Shown here in pieces: positions 22,820 through 34,255 of a stretch of DNA of 64,000 nt (position 1 is its first letter; every line of letters begins with the position of its first letter). The notes beneath the pieces were generated by a model that searched no databases, was not told the DNA's origin, and saw only the letters and a program-made list of their open reading frames with translations. This DNA comes from Thelephora terrestris. Its lineage: Eukaryota; Basidiomycota; Agaricomycetes; Thelephorales; Thelephoraceae. The stretch is taken from contig WIUZ02000002.1 of NCBI GenBank assembly GCA_015956445.1, forward strand, positions 2,852,001 to 2,916,000, written 5' to 3'. The position numbers were made by a program, and so were the translations under genes.

Positions 22820-24466
22820 GGGTAATAGACTGGTGTGGGTGGCAATAGTCGTAGTGGTAACTGTAGTTGGCGCGGCGGGGAGTCGGAGTGTGAGCTGACG
22901 CGGACGGGCGGTCGATAGAGATGAGTACTGCTGGGGATACGATGAGGAGAGGCGATAAGCAGGGTGGATGGAAGCTGTTTTATAGAAGAGCAGGGGACAT
23001 GACTGTACAAATGGGAAAGAAGGTGGACCAGTCATTCGTTCCTACAGCGGGCGAATTGGATTTGAAATCGGGCCTTCACGTGATCCTTCCCTTTGTGTTT
23101 GTATTTGGTCATCAGCGTTTGACAGATCAGGCCCAGGGCGGAAGTTCCCTCTATCAATGATCAACCATGTGGGTATGATTTGACCCCTACACAGGGTGCG
23201 ACTTAAATCTAGACCCAGACACCGTTTCAATGGACGTTCTCGAGCATTGCTCCCTCAATCGTCGACCCTTTGTCGTCCCCATTCAAGTTGCCGCCCATGT
23301 CACCCGAACTGATATGGCATCGCGAGCCACGTTCCGTCACCGCCTGCCAAGAATGTAGTCAACGTAAACGGTCCATTCTAGACCTGCATTCTTTCTTCTG
23401 AATGATAAGGGTGTAGCGGAACGAGTACTTGACAGATCTCTGTATTGCTCTTGCTTCGTGTATCAGCGGGGTTAATGAAGGGCCTGTCTGAGATCCAGGT
23501 GCTACCAACTAGAGGCGATCATGGCGCCAGGGGGCTTCTGTTGCATAATGATGTGGCACAACTCATTTTATTATTAGCCAGCTACGTAGAGCCATACAGA
23601 TCGAATCGGTCACCCCACCTATTCTGTTCGTCCCGGGCTACTTAGAGAGTCCCGTCTCTACACCGCAGCCGCGCTCCGAGAGTGACACACGAGAATGAAC
23701 TTTAAAGAGAAACCACCAGTTGCGCGCCCGGGAAACGAGGGTAGTTGGGCTTACGACACAATCCTCACCTTCTGTAGTTGACCCTGGAACGGCCTTCCTG
23801 GTGCAGTTAAAGGATTTCGGATGACCTGGAAATGATTGGTGATGCAGCGGTGATGATACAGTTATCCAGCCCTGGGCAGCATGGCCCACTATAGCAACCG
23901 TCCGTTCATGACAACTCTAGCTACCTGCTAGAATATTGTAGCTTGGAAGGGCGATCGAGTCTTTCACCTCCGTTGCGTTCATGAACCTCGGACATTGTGA
24001 GGACTTCGAAGAGTATTGATGTGAAAACAGCGGCGACAAGGAGGAAAGGTTTCGCAGATCACGAAAGTAAGTGGTTCGTTCTGGCGAAGGCCGCCGTATA
24101 CCGATATCCATCGGCGCAGTGTTTTTTCCGTTCGGAACACTGGTACCAGCCGACTTGATGAGTAAGGAAGATGAGTACGATGACCAATGAGGCATTCGTT
24201 TTCTGTCGGTGGCCCGGAAGTGACCAAGCGTGGGAACTAATTCTGTGGACCGGATCGGCAGTGCGACTCAGCCCGTCAATCCGATATTATATGTCAGCCC
24301 TTCACTCATCCCCCGAGCTACCACACACGCTTCATTTCACCGACCACCGAACAGCGCGTACAATTCTTTTGAGTCTGCTGTCGTCTTGATCGGAGAGAGG
24401 CTGGTCGCTCGCAATTCATAGATTCCAAGCGGTTCGCGGGCTTCTCCGTAATTACTGTGGTCAGCG
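22820..24466. other. intergenic, no gene supported
   Basis: About 1.65 kb between the divergent cyclin and SDHAF1 genes. The first 220 bp upstream of the cyclin start are pyrimidine-rich on the coding strand, as in fungal promoters and leaders. The rest contains only short open frames with no motif. Confidence 0.4.
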
Positions 24467-24837
24467 ATGCGTCCCCACTCAGGTCTCCAAAAGGACGTGT
24501 TGAACCTTTACAAACGGTGCGCTTTCGTTCTCCTGATGTGAATTTCCATCTCACCAATTCTACGTGGTCTAGCGCACTCCGTATTGCGAGGACGAAACCC
24601 GTGGAAACGCGAGCAAAATTCGACATCTTGATCCGGTACACCTTCCGGACCCAAGCCGCCTCTGTCAACTCACGCCAAATCAGCGGCATAGAGTACCTCC
24701 TCAGGAAAGGCAAACGACAGTTAGAAACTTACGAAGCACCACTCGTAAAGGACTGTTACGTCTCACGCGAGATGAAGGAGTGGAATGAAACTTTCCGGAG
24801 GACACCGGATCTCCCAAACTCAAAGGCTCGAGTGTGA
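24467..24837 (+). CDS. SDHAF1: succinate dehydrogenase assembly factor 1 (LYR family)
   Basis: Two exons, 24467-24516 and 24573-24837, summing to 315 nt (104 aa). The first exon codes MRPHSGLQKDVLNLYKR and the second continues ALRIARTKPVETRAKFDILI. This is the SDHAF1/Sdh6 arrangement: GLQ-x-V-L-x-LYR-x-ALR near the N-terminus, then ARTKP, YTFRTQA and IEYLLRKGKRQLETYEAPLV with KDC close behind. In yeast and humans the protein works in the mitochondrial matrix to protect and help load Fe-S clusters into the SdhB subunit of complex II. Here the tripeptide reads LYK rather than LYR at residues 14-16, with Arg next. No presequence is obvious, as usual for such small LYR proteins. The gene is tail-to-tail with the mitoribosomal protein gene, 86 bp apart. 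Confidence 0.88.
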
Positions 24838-24923
24838 GGTTGCGATCCACTGCAGCTGGAGGCGCCATGAACTGGTCTTTGTTGACGGTAACACCACGAA
24901 TTAATAGTACCATGTAATTTAAT

Positions 24924-25852
24924 CTACTTCCGTACCAAGTGCGGTTGAACCAACCCAGCCGCCGCCCTCTCTGCTGCCGCTCGGTGGACAGGTTCCTCCA
25001 CTTTCCTAACTTCAAGTTTAGGCTCTGGAACCTCGGGATCTTCTTCCTCTTCGAGCATCAGTGTCGACTGAGCAGTCTCGGTGAGGACTTTAGGCTCGTT
25101 TCCCTCCGTGATGAGTTGAACGGCCCCTTCGTACGCTACCCGGCGTTCGTTGATAACATACTTGATACGGGCCATCGTTTTCCGACACTGCGAAAGGGGG
25201 TCCCAAACATGAGCATAACTCGGATGTGCAAAAGGGACGAAATTACCCTGAACACCCGCTGTTTGATGGGTGTGAGTTCCAAGATGGCACCCAGGCGGTT
25301 CGCCTCCAATAATTGCGTCTCCAAAAGGTTCCTCTCCCTCAGTACCACGTACCAGAGGGTATGGAGGTCCTTGAAACTCTTTCGTCGAAGCTCGGTGGCG
25401 CTCCACGCACGACCTGTGTTGAAACAAGGAAACAAAGCACACCGAACATAACTCAGCACAGGTATACAGGGTGCAAAACATGCAGCATGACACCTAGGCG
25501 GTAGATAAAACATACCTGAATAATTAACAGTGTTATCCTTCTTCTCGAGGGCTACGCGACTCAGCACTCCGTCCTTTCCAACCGTTTTCCGAAAGAAGGC
25601 CCATAACCCATGGTTCGGGTTCACCTCAATGCCCAAATGAGGTCTCAAAGGTCCCTCAGGAGCAACAGTTTTCTTGCCCTTCCCGACTAAGTTTATAGGG
25701 TTTGCGGGGGATGTAGACGGAAGTGCAGCTTCGGTAGCGTATGACTTGGCGGGGTGAACTCGGACTCCATGAGCGAAGGTCAGGAACCCGGGCCTGCTAG
25801 CGAGAAACTGGGAGCTGAGGGAAGTCGTGGGTGTCCTGAGAGCGTTCAGCAT
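24924..25852 (-). CDS. MRPL4: mitochondrial large-subunit ribosomal protein uL29m (MRP-L47/Mrpl4 family)
   Basis: Three exons on the minus strand: 25852-25516, 25413-25247 and 25187-24924, summing to 768 nt (255 aa). The first 40 residues are basic and Ser-rich with few acids, as in a mitochondrial presequence. The family core spans the junctions: [40 protein letters not shown], then [20 protein letters not shown]. These correspond to the bacterial L29 hairpin extended in the MRP-L47 family, which sits at the polypeptide exit tunnel. The C-terminal 60 residues are Glu/Pro-rich. The frame is intact at all junctions. The neighbour SDHAF1 is also mitochondrial, but the two are convergent and need not be co-regulated. 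Confidence 0.92.
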
Positions 25853-26178
25853 CGCGTATTGGCTGAGCTCTGCACAGAACTTTTGTCGTCACGCGGTGTC
25901 GGAGAGCGGGTGCGGAGGACCGGAAACTGGATACGGAAGACCGGAACGAGCTTGTTTGTGGTTGTTAGGATCGGAAGCTGGTTCCCGGTCAGGCGCTGTG
26001 AATTCGAAATGCAGATTCAACGGGGATTCGCAGATCACTTGAATAAAGTTTACTTTTGCCGGGAAGACAGGGCATATTAAGATAGCGCTATGCTAGCAGA
26101 TACATACGCGAACATTTTCAAACCAAAACCCTGAGATTCAGATAGCAACAGCGACTGGACTCGAGACCCTGGAGTCGA
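25853..26178. other. promoter-sized gap before the uL29m gene
   Basis: 326 bp between the uL29m start and the 3' end of the F-box gene, both on the minus strand. A pyrimidine/purine-skewed tract with repeated ggaaact/ggaagac-like words lies at 25915-25985. I see no gene in it. Confidence 0.4.
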
Positions 26179-27384
26179 TCAGACAATGCACCGTACGTCA
26201 CCAACGGTTCTGAAACGACCAAGGAAGTAGCCCAGGTTGATGCTTTCTCCGTCGATTATCTGCTTGCATCCAAAACCAATTCCGATCTCGACCACCAAAG
26301 CCTCCTCCCCTTCGCTCCTCAACCGCCTCTGCTGTCCCAACTCAAACAAAAGACGGTCCACGGCATCCCAATCAGCGATGTTGATTTCCCCAAACGTATC
26401 GTCTGACTTGGTCAGAGCGGACATGTAAATCGTGACTTTTTGCAGCATCGGGGAGGTTACTGAGGACAGCACTTCCTCCAACGAATGGTCGGGGTAGGCT
26501 GTTCCACCGGAAAAAATGATTTCTTGAAGTTTGTTGCACGAACCGACAGAGAGTGGTGGATTGAATGGACGCATTCCTGAATGAGAATGGGTTACTGTTT
26601 GAGAGTCGGATAGTCTTCGTAGGGGTAACCTACCAGTGTACTTTTGCGAGATGTCCAGCGTCTTGAGGGTGCGTGAACAAGCGGAGATAAGGTTGTTGAA
26701 GTGGACACCGAGTTCCCGCGATGAACCGCCAATGGAGACGTAATCGTATTGCAATGGGTATTTTGCGAGTTTAGAAAGGATGTGCATATCGTTCCCGGCG
26801 AGGAGGCGTAGATGAAGCTTGCCTTTGAAAGCGTCGGGGTGGGAAGATTTTGGGGTAGGCGGCGGAGGATGCTCATCACCAGCAGCCATTAGCCCTTCGA
26901 TGGTGAGAGACTCGAGGTGGGGGAATAGGTATACGAGTGGCAACAAGGCGCCTAGGCTCTCGGATGGGTAGAGCAAATGGAGGGAACGGAGAGATTCACC
27001 GAAGTGGCCATAATGCTTGTCAGGAGCGATCGGTAGGTAAGGCTCGTTATCGAGGTCCATGCAGTCGTAGTCCGAGATCACCAAAGCCTCCACGCGCTTG
27101 AAAGAGCCGAGGTGGGGCATGACGATCTCGAACTCGCGCGGAGATCTATGGGAGACCTCGAGCTTGCGGGTGAAAGACGATAAGCCATCTTCTCCTGGGG
27201 AAATGTTTCTGCACCATTTCATGAGGAGGTGGTAGCCGATTCGGACCTCTGCGAAGAGGTTTTTCTGGCTCTGTCGAAGCCACGAGCGAGAAACGAGGGC
27301 ACAACTCCGAAGAGCTTCGTCGTCGTCTTGAAGGAAATCAATGACTTGATCTTTAATCTCCTGGGGGAGATAAGGGAAGCCCAT
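26179..27384 (-). CDS. F-box protein of Agaricomycete type
   Basis: Two exons on the minus strand, 27384-26634 and 26576-26179, give 1149 nt (382 aa). The intervening 57 nt carry GT and AG ends, are a multiple of three and contain no stop, so an unspliced 401-aa form is also possible. The N-terminus is an F-box: LPQEIKDQVIDFLQDDDEAL then RSCALVSRSWLRQSQKNLF. Such domains bind Skp1 in SCF ubiquitin ligases. The remainder has an irregular leucine-rich look (LRSLHLLYPSESLGALLPL, FPHLESLTIEGL, LKTLDISQKYTG), probably the substrate-binding part. Agaricomycetes carry large expanded families of such genes with unknown substrates. The start ATG at 27384 begins right before the F-box; an upstream in-frame extension to 27483 lacks support. 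It is divergent from EAF1, with 177 bp between the start codons. Confidence 0.83.
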   Translation of the reverse strand: MGFPYLPQEIKDQVIDFLQDDDEALRSCALVSRSWLRQSQKNLFAEVRIGYHLLMKWCRNISPGEDGLSSFTRKLEVSHRSPREFEIVMPHLGSFKRVEALVISDYDCMDLDNEPYLPIAPDKHYGHFGESLRSLHLLYPSESLGALLPLVYLFPHLESLTIEGLMAAGDEHPPPPTPKSSHPDAFKGKLHLRLLAGNDMHILSKLAKYPLQYDYVSIGGSSRELGVHFNNLISACSRTLKTLDISQKYTGRLPLRRLSDSQTVTHSHSGMRPFNPPLSVGSCNKLQEIIFSGGTAYPDHSLEEVLSSVTSPMLQKVTIYMSALTKSDDTFGEINIADWDAVDRLLFELGQQRRLRSEGEEALVVEIGIGFGCKQIIDGESINLGYFLGRFRTVGDVRCIV

Positions 27385-27561
27385 CGCAGAGCTGAACGAA
27401 GGGTGAGTCCGGGTGGTCGTCTGGATTTTGAGAGTGGCTCCAAACCCTTGAACGTGGTCGCGGGACGGATGAGGGATGGGCAATTGAGCTCACGTGATAG
27501 AAATGATCCCGTTCCCATTTCTGGAACGCGATCGGTCTACACCTTGCCAGCCACCCCCATC
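27385..27561. promoter_or_regulatory. divergent promoter of the F-box and EAF1 genes
   Basis: 177 bp separate the two start codons, so promoters for both directions must lie here or in the 5' parts of the genes. No TATA box is evident. The call rests on the gene arrangement only. Confidence 0.45.
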
Positions 27562-30500
27562 ATGGAGGGCACGGAGGAGTTACTGAAAGAACGTCTGCTT
27601 CAACTCGAGTAGGTACAAAGGTGAATGCTGGCCTTGTAATGGTGATTTACATTTGATTTAGGGACATATCACAACGGCGAAAAGTTCTACTGGGAGAACT
27701 GTATCACGTCCTGAAAGGGAGCGTGTACGGAGGATCAGAGGACACAGGAGAAGTCGGATTATCCGCGTTTCTGAACGAATTCGATTTCGAATCTGAGTGA
27801 GTGTGTGTTTGTCTCTTTCAAATCTCGTTTACATTACTCCCCAAAGCAAACACCGCGGCTCGATTGCTAACCTTGACGAATGGCTTCAACACCTACCACC
27901 ACCTTTCGACGAGGAATCTGAGGAGGAGGAAATCCAGGAGGTACCACAACAACCCGAAATATTGGAAATTCTGGAGGATGTCGAACCATCAGAAGTTGAA
28001 GCGCCAGATGTCGAAGTGCTAGACGTCGAAGAGTCAGATGTCGAAGAGCCAGATGTCGAAGGGCCAGATGTCGAAGGGCCAGATACCAAAGAGCCAGATA
28101 TCGGAGAGCCAGACTTCGAAGAGCTAGACGTCGAAGGGTCAGATGCCGAAGGGCCAGATGTCGGAGATCACACCCCGTCCGCAAGTCCAAGTGTAGAAGT
28201 TGTTCAGCCCCTGCCGATCCCAGTCCTTTCCGACATCGAAGACTCTGAACATCAAACCGAAACTCCCCCCGAGAACCGGAGCCACACCAGGAGATGTCGC
28301 CTAGAAGCCTCACACCCACCGAAATTGTTCCTGCCACACCGATTCCCGTAATGGAAGAAGCACGGTCCCCATCCCGGGTATTCTATCCGCGGTCATTCCC
28401 ACCGAACCCCTTTAATTCTTTCTCTGCACCTGTTAGTCCAACGTTCGAGGAGGAACAAGACGCGCACGTCGACGTTGTGATTATTTCCGACGAAGAAGAG
28501 GTTCAATCACTCGACTCACACATCGACAACTTTCCTCGCACGCCTTCACCCACAATCCCTATCGCCATTGATACCGCCCTTCTCCACCGTAGCCCTGATC
28601 GGCCTATGATTGTGGCTCCTCCCTCCCCCGCCCATGATCCCCAGTACAACTTCGACGCAGAGTTCTCGTTTGATCCTGTTAAACCGCCGGCAAAGAACGA
28701 TTTGCCTTATAATCTTCCACTCCTTAACTCCCTGCCCCCGGAGTTCCGTAAGAAAACTACTAGGATACAACGGAAGCGGGAGAAGGAGAAAGAGAGGGAA
28801 AGGGAGCGAAACGAGATCAGGAAAGAGAAAGAAGAATGGGCGCCAATGGGAATGGCGAGGTGGAGAGCTCTGCTCCGAGCGAACCCCACATGGCAACACC
28901 TGGCAAGGTCAACTAAGTCGCTCACTACCAAGGACTGGAACGTGAGGCTTCGTCGCATTTTTTATTTGTGCAGATTCTCAACCTCCATAAGGTTGCCCTG
29001 ACAGAGTTACGGCTCATACGCACATTTGATCGGATTGATATGCTAAAAGATTCCGGGAGATGGAGTTTCCGTCAACCTAAAAAGCAGAGGGGGTTGAGTG
29101 GTCTTATCAAGACGCACTGGGATTACCTCATGGACGAAATGGTAAAGAAGGAAGAAGGGCAACTTACATCACACGAGCTAACGATCGTCGATAGAAATGG
29201 ATGCGAATCGATTTCCGGGAAGAAAGGAAGTGGAAAATCGCTGTCGCGTACACTCTTGCGTTGGCTGTCCAAGAGTGGCATGAGGCTGGTTCCGCTGAGG
29301 AGCGCATCCGAAGGGGGATCTGTATCGTCTGGTCCAAAAATCTTGAGGAGGATATGCTTGTCTCTTCTGACGCTGAGGGGAGTAGAGCTGTGCCGATCGA
29401 CCTTCCTCGCCAGCGTCAGCTCTCGGATTCGATGCAGGTCGTCGAAGAGTCTGACGATGGCAGCGACGAGGAGGATAAAGATAACGCGATCATCGCTGAC
29501 GCCGATGGGGAGGAACAGGAAGGGGTCATCGGAGCTGAGCTCGCCCAGGAACCGGAGAATATGAAGGTCGAGGACAACTTCGACTTCACCGCTGCCCTAC
29601 AGGCTGCTCCGAGCACCGAGCCTAGAGACCAAGTTGAGACAGGGGTCAATTCCTCACGACAAAACTCTCGTGAGGGTTCGGATCCCACTCCACCGGGACT
29701 GAGGTTTACCTCTGAAAATCCCATGATGTGTTTCGGAAACAATGGGCTTTCTGCAGCCACGCAGGGTGCTATGAGGGAGAGGGTCGCTTTCATGGACTTG
29801 AATAAGGTCTTCCTTGATGTTGACGACTTGGGCCTCACGAACCTCATCCCCAAACCGTCAGCCGAAGAGGTTCCTGATTATGTTCCACCTACCATCGACC
29901 TTGTCGCCCTCTTCCGCGATGTCCAGGCCTATGGTCTTTCAGAACCGGTCCCCGTTGCCATCCAACTAGATCTCAAGAAGAACAGGAGAGAGAGGGAAGA
30001 TTTCAGCAGAAGAGTTGATGAGGCCAACGCCACAAAATTGGTCCCAGTGTCACAATTCATGTTCTGTCGACCGACCGTCATCAGCGCCTTGCAACCGTCT
30101 CGCCACTGGAGAGATGGTGATTGGATTGGCTTGGGCGAATCACCTGTGCACCCCACAGATATTCCTCCATTTTCGCAAGAGTTTGCCTGCAGTGAGTTTA
30201 TCCCTGCGATAACAACCTGCCTGCGTGTGATTTTTTAACGCCTACTCTAGACTTATTCGAGCGGAATGGTTACAGCAATCTCACTGTTCGACCTCCTACC
30301 ACCGATCCCAAACGTGTACAAGAGTCACGCATCGCCGATCAACTATGGACAACACATGACGATCAGCTCCTGAAGGACCTTTTCGGGACGTATGGCAGTA
30401 ATTGGACCCTTATCGCCGATTGTCTCAACGCTCTCCGACATGTCGTCTCCACTGACGTTCGCACGAACTGGGATTGCTACTACCGGTTTGTTGCCATGAA

Positions 30501-31826
30501 CACCAAGCAACAGGAGCAGGATCCGTCATCAAACCAAATGACAACGAGGACGAAGAGACAGTTCAGCTTGGGCCTTGATACTAGCGGGTTGAACGCGGAC
30601 AATAAGAAAAAGAGGCGACATTTTGTTGTTCTTGATGCTATCCGGCGGCTTGCGAAGAAGAAGGACCACGCAGCGAAGGTGCTTGGTGAGTCTCCGCTTC
30701 CCCTATCGTCTTTTTAACTATCGGAGACTGAGGGTGCCTCGGTAGCTGCCCAAACGAAGCGGCAGACTGGAATTCATGAGACGCACAACCAGATCAATAG
30801 CATGGCTAAACTCACCCCCCAGGAGTTGAGTCGCAAAAAAGAGTATTCTGACCTCTTGCTGCGCCGCCAGGCAGAGGATGCGCGGAATAGGCAACTCCGG
30901 GAACAACAGGCGAGACTACAGGGTACTGCCGGGGTAAGGGTTCAACGTGCAACATTGTCTATCTGTTCGCCTTACAGTTATCCTAGGCTGCCGCTGTTAA
31001 TCGTAATGCTCTCCAATTCCCCAACGGAGTTGGACAGACTGTACCGCCGATCAGAAGCCAAGTGAACATCTCACAACAGCAGAGACTTGCTGCCGCTCTT
31101 CAGCATCAACTAAGCCAGAGTGGCACCAGACTGTCGCCCCAGCAACAACAACAATTGATGCAAGCCCAGGTCAGGGTATTGGAAGCTCAACAACAGGCTC
31201 AGGCTCAAGCGCAAGGTCAACAGGGACAATCCCCGGCCCCTCAACAGCCTCAAACCGGACAAACGCAAATCCAACAACCCGCCATTCAGATCCAGACCCA
31301 TAATCTCCCCACTCAGCCGGCCACTCAACCGATCGTCACTACGATGCAGTTTGCGAATGGTACATCGGCTTCTCCCACACCACAGCAGGCAGTCTCTTCG
31401 AGCTCTGGGACACCTGTGAGCGTCAATGGGAGCGCGAATGGGAACGGGGGTGCTGCCACTCAGAGGCCAGCATCGGGACAAAATCAAGAAGCGACAACGA
31501 TGCCGTCTCCTTTGGATCCGGATGCAGCTGCTACAATCACTTCGGTCGGTGCTCGGCCTGTCGCTTCTTATTATAACGCCCTCCAGACTCTGCAGTCAAT
31601 GTTCGAGGCTAACGATGGTGTTACTGTCAATCCGAACCCGAACGGCAGCACTCAGACAAGGTTCCAGGCCACGCCCCAGGTTTGTGGCACTCCTTGTTGA
31701 CTTGGCATCTAAAGGAATTTATACGTCATGCAGGGAGCACATCGTCAACAGCCGCTGCAACAGCAGACTCGACTTTCCCCTTCACAGAACCACGCGCAAG
31801 CGGCCACATATCCTCCGCAATCTTGA
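27562..31826 (+). CDS. EAF1: EAF1/VID21, scaffold subunit of the NuA4 histone acetyltransferase complex
   Basis: Exons I can place: 27562-27608, 27662-27796, a long exon from 27847, then to 28941, 28974-29141, 29195-30191, 30251-30685, 30746-30933, 30987-31679 and 31734-31826. The coding frame changes between about 28200 and 28300. A weak donor near 28228 with the acceptor just before 28293 would bridge it, but that junction is unresolved. The N-terminus (MEGTEELLKERLLQLEDISQ) and an acidic Glu/Pro region precede a basic KREKEKERERERNE helix. The HSA domain follows (GLIKTHWDYLMDEMKWMRID, then FREERKWKIAVAYTLALAVQ), which recruits actin/Arp4 in NuA4. A SANT domain follows (QLWTTHDDQLLKDLFGTYGS, then NWTLIADCLNALRH and the closing NWDCYYRF). 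The C-terminus is Gln-rich. This order is diagnostic of Eaf1. The protein assembles NuA4 for H4/H2A acetylation in the nucleus. Confidence 0.88.
27992..28170 (+). repeat. 15-bp coding minisatellite in EAF1 (DVExP pentapeptides)
   Basis: About twelve imperfect tandem copies of a 15-bp unit like gatgtcgaagggcca, each coding a pentapeptide such as DVEGP, DVEEP or DFEEL. The period keeps the reading frame, so copy-number change would lengthen or shorten an acidic linker in EAF1 without a frameshift. Confidence 0.85.
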
Positions 31827-32459
31827 AGGGGTCGGCGTGGGAGATGTTTATAGGCAATTCTCTCAGGGGTTCGAGAGAGCATAGTAGCGGAGGCTAACGA
31901 GGGTCATTGTAATGTATGCGTGGTCCCGTTGGCAATGAGGAAGTCCTGTATAAGCTTGAGCTGGATGCCCTGCACGTTCTTGGCGAACCCCAGCTGGAAA
32001 AAATTGCGACCGCGATGAATAAAAGATGAGTTGATGTGGTTGATTCCAATGCCGATGCTTCAGCCTCCTCCGATCTTCAATTTAGAATATTCAAGCTTCA
32101 AGCCTTGATTCTTGCAATGGTGGACCCCTCCGAACACCAGTTGTCGTGATCCCTTAGAGGTGCGGTCCACACTATGTGCGGATCCTCCGAAATACGCTGC
32201 TGGCCACTCGCTATCATTAAATGTGTCCGAATCTGAAGTGTTGGCCGCCCAGGGAGAGCTTGTGCTGATTCTAGGATTCGCCGCATACCCTCTCTCCTAC
32301 ACATCATGCCACTTTATACACCTGCCCTGGGATCCACAGGATGGCAGAAATCAAGATGGATGAGTGAGACCTTCCGGTTTCGTGACGTCACCTCACTCAC
32401 CGTCGTTTGAAATTCTCAGGAAAGAAAGTACCCGAGGTGAAAGAGAGCATGTTTTGGAG
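31827..32459. other. intergenic, no gene supported
   Basis: About 630 bp downstream of EAF1. Short open frames only. The segment probably holds the EAF1 3' end and the dead upstream region of the DUF6535 copy. Confidence 0.4.
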
Positions 32460-34255
32460 ATGAGTCGACCCCAATGGGACGGTACGTTGTATCGCGTGTC
32501 TCTTAAATCATTCCCCAAGCATTCAGACCGTGCATCCAACAACAACGGGGGTTCTAGTGACCTAAACGACGACGGGGCGATCCCAGACCAATGTAGTGAT
32601 AATTCTTCCCGTGGCAACATCCTTTCACTAACACCTCATCTTAGTCAAGGAGTTGCAGAAGAACCTGAAGGACCACGAGTTGAGCGGACGTTCGATCGAA
32701 GGGTAACATCCAACCTCACGCCTCCTCTGATTCATACTGAGATCGCTCCCAGTGGCTCCCGAAAAGCTGGACGGTCGACCCAGGAGGATCATCGCGCTGG
32801 CTTCTACCAACACTACCGCAAGGCAGCTGAAGAATACGACAAGGAATTTATATTTATGAAGGAACGCGATGAAGATCTGAACACGACCCTAATATTCGTG
32901 CGTCTTGAGCGATCTTCAAGAAACATGCGTCCATGCAAGCGTTAGGCCGGGCGTTTCTCCGCTGTAGCCTCTGCATTCATCATTCAGCTTCAATCGGACC
33001 CTAACCAAGAGACCGCCGCCCTACTTCGCGTTTCAATCTACAAGATCGACAAGTCATCACCTTGGGTGGCGACACCCCCGCTTTACCGAAGTGAATCGGT
33101 TCCCCCAAACGATCGTTCACGTCCAAAGCTTATTGTACGGCAGCCTCGTCGTATCTCTCCTCTCCGCTTTCCTTGCGATGCTTCTGAAAAGCAATGGTTG
33201 ATTCGATATGCTTTGGCTGACATGCGAGGGTCGGCCATCGAGCGCAGTCAGGATCGGTTACGAAGACTTGACGGCATGGTTGCGTGGTACTTCGAGATGT
33301 GATGGAATCGTTGCCGCTGATGTCACAGGCCGCGTTTTTGCTCTGAGCTGCGCTCTGCCCAGATGCCTATGGGGGACCGACGCCACAGTTGTATCTGTTG
33401 TTCTTGGTATAACTTCATTTGGCGTTCTGTTCTACTTCTCTATTGTTGTTGCGGGATGGCTTCAGACAGCTGTTCATACCAAACCCCGGTGGCAAATGCT
33501 ATCTGTCGTTCGATTCTACTTGCCGTGTACTCGCTCCCGTACACTGGGTCTATCGACTGGCGGAGTGGCGCATACAGGTGTTCTGCGGTCGATATTTTCA
33601 TCAGGGCCCTCGCACGGCGGTTGCCCGCGGCTCAGAGCAGCTTGCCGGGATACCAGCGGTATGTTTCCTCCGTGCCTTTCTTGCTTATTGAGCACGTGAA
33701 CAACGCACGCCGTTCTCGGACATGAGCGCGATACACCAGCTGTTTTCTAGTATGCAGTTTCGCTTAATGTTTGACTGGAGCTGTTGTGATTTATCGGGTG
33801 ACAGCTTGACCGACTGTGCAAGAAGAGCACATGAAACTTGGATAAATTTGAGCGCCACTGCCAGGTAGGGGCCCGCCGTGAAGTGCCTCAGTAGCTAAAC
33901 TCCGTCGCAGGTCATTTTCTGTCCCAGGACCCGCCTCCCACTTCGGTTGTTGTCGATTGCCTGGCAACGGCTGCTACTGGCTTGGACTGTAGTGTCTTTG
34001 ATACTAATGACACGGTGTAAGATGAAGAGTTTATTCATCCCCCCCGACAACCGTGTCTCTTCTAACCCTACATCAGGGCGCGGCTTCAACTACTTTACGT
34101 GACCTCAATGATTCAGGAGCACGGAACCAGTCTCCCCGAGGAGCAACTCGCGTTTATGCCTACCAAGTACGAAGGCATTCCCTTGGAGGAGCAACTTGCG
34201 ATTGAGGTTTTCTCCAGATGCTGCATTGGGGGTGGTGAATTACTTGAGTGTAACA
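32460..34255 (+). pseudogene. decayed DUF6535-family gene
   Basis: Readable pieces in order on the plus strand: GFYQHYRKAAEEYDKEFIFM then KERDEDLNTTLIF. A normal-looking 50-bp intron (32899-32945) follows, then AGRFSAVASAFIIQLQSDPN. Later come EKQWLIRYALADMRGSAIER and RRLDGMVAWYFEM, then SVVLGITSFGVLFYFSIVVA and ASDSCSYQTPVANAI in other frames, and finally LPEEQLAFMPTKYEGIPLEE near 34130. This order matches the Basidiomycota DUF6535 membrane-protein family as I know it: D-x-x-L-I-F-A-G-x-F-S-A-V, then QW-x-x-x-Y, R-x-x-DG, two membrane helices, Y-x-T-P. At least three frame changes interrupt the region after residue WYFEM, and they are not bounded by plausible introns, so the copy is dead. 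Function of intact members is unknown. Boundaries are approximate. Confidence 0.68.

Noticed and set aside
22820-23035. Upstream start for the cyclin gene at 23035
   Set aside because: The extra 72 codons are Ser/Thr/Pro-rich leader-like sequence, and the ATG at 22819 gives a more usual N-terminus.
27385-27483. N-terminal extension of the F-box protein
   Set aside because: Overlaps the divergent promoter and lacks conserved content; the ATG at 27384 lies directly before the F-box.
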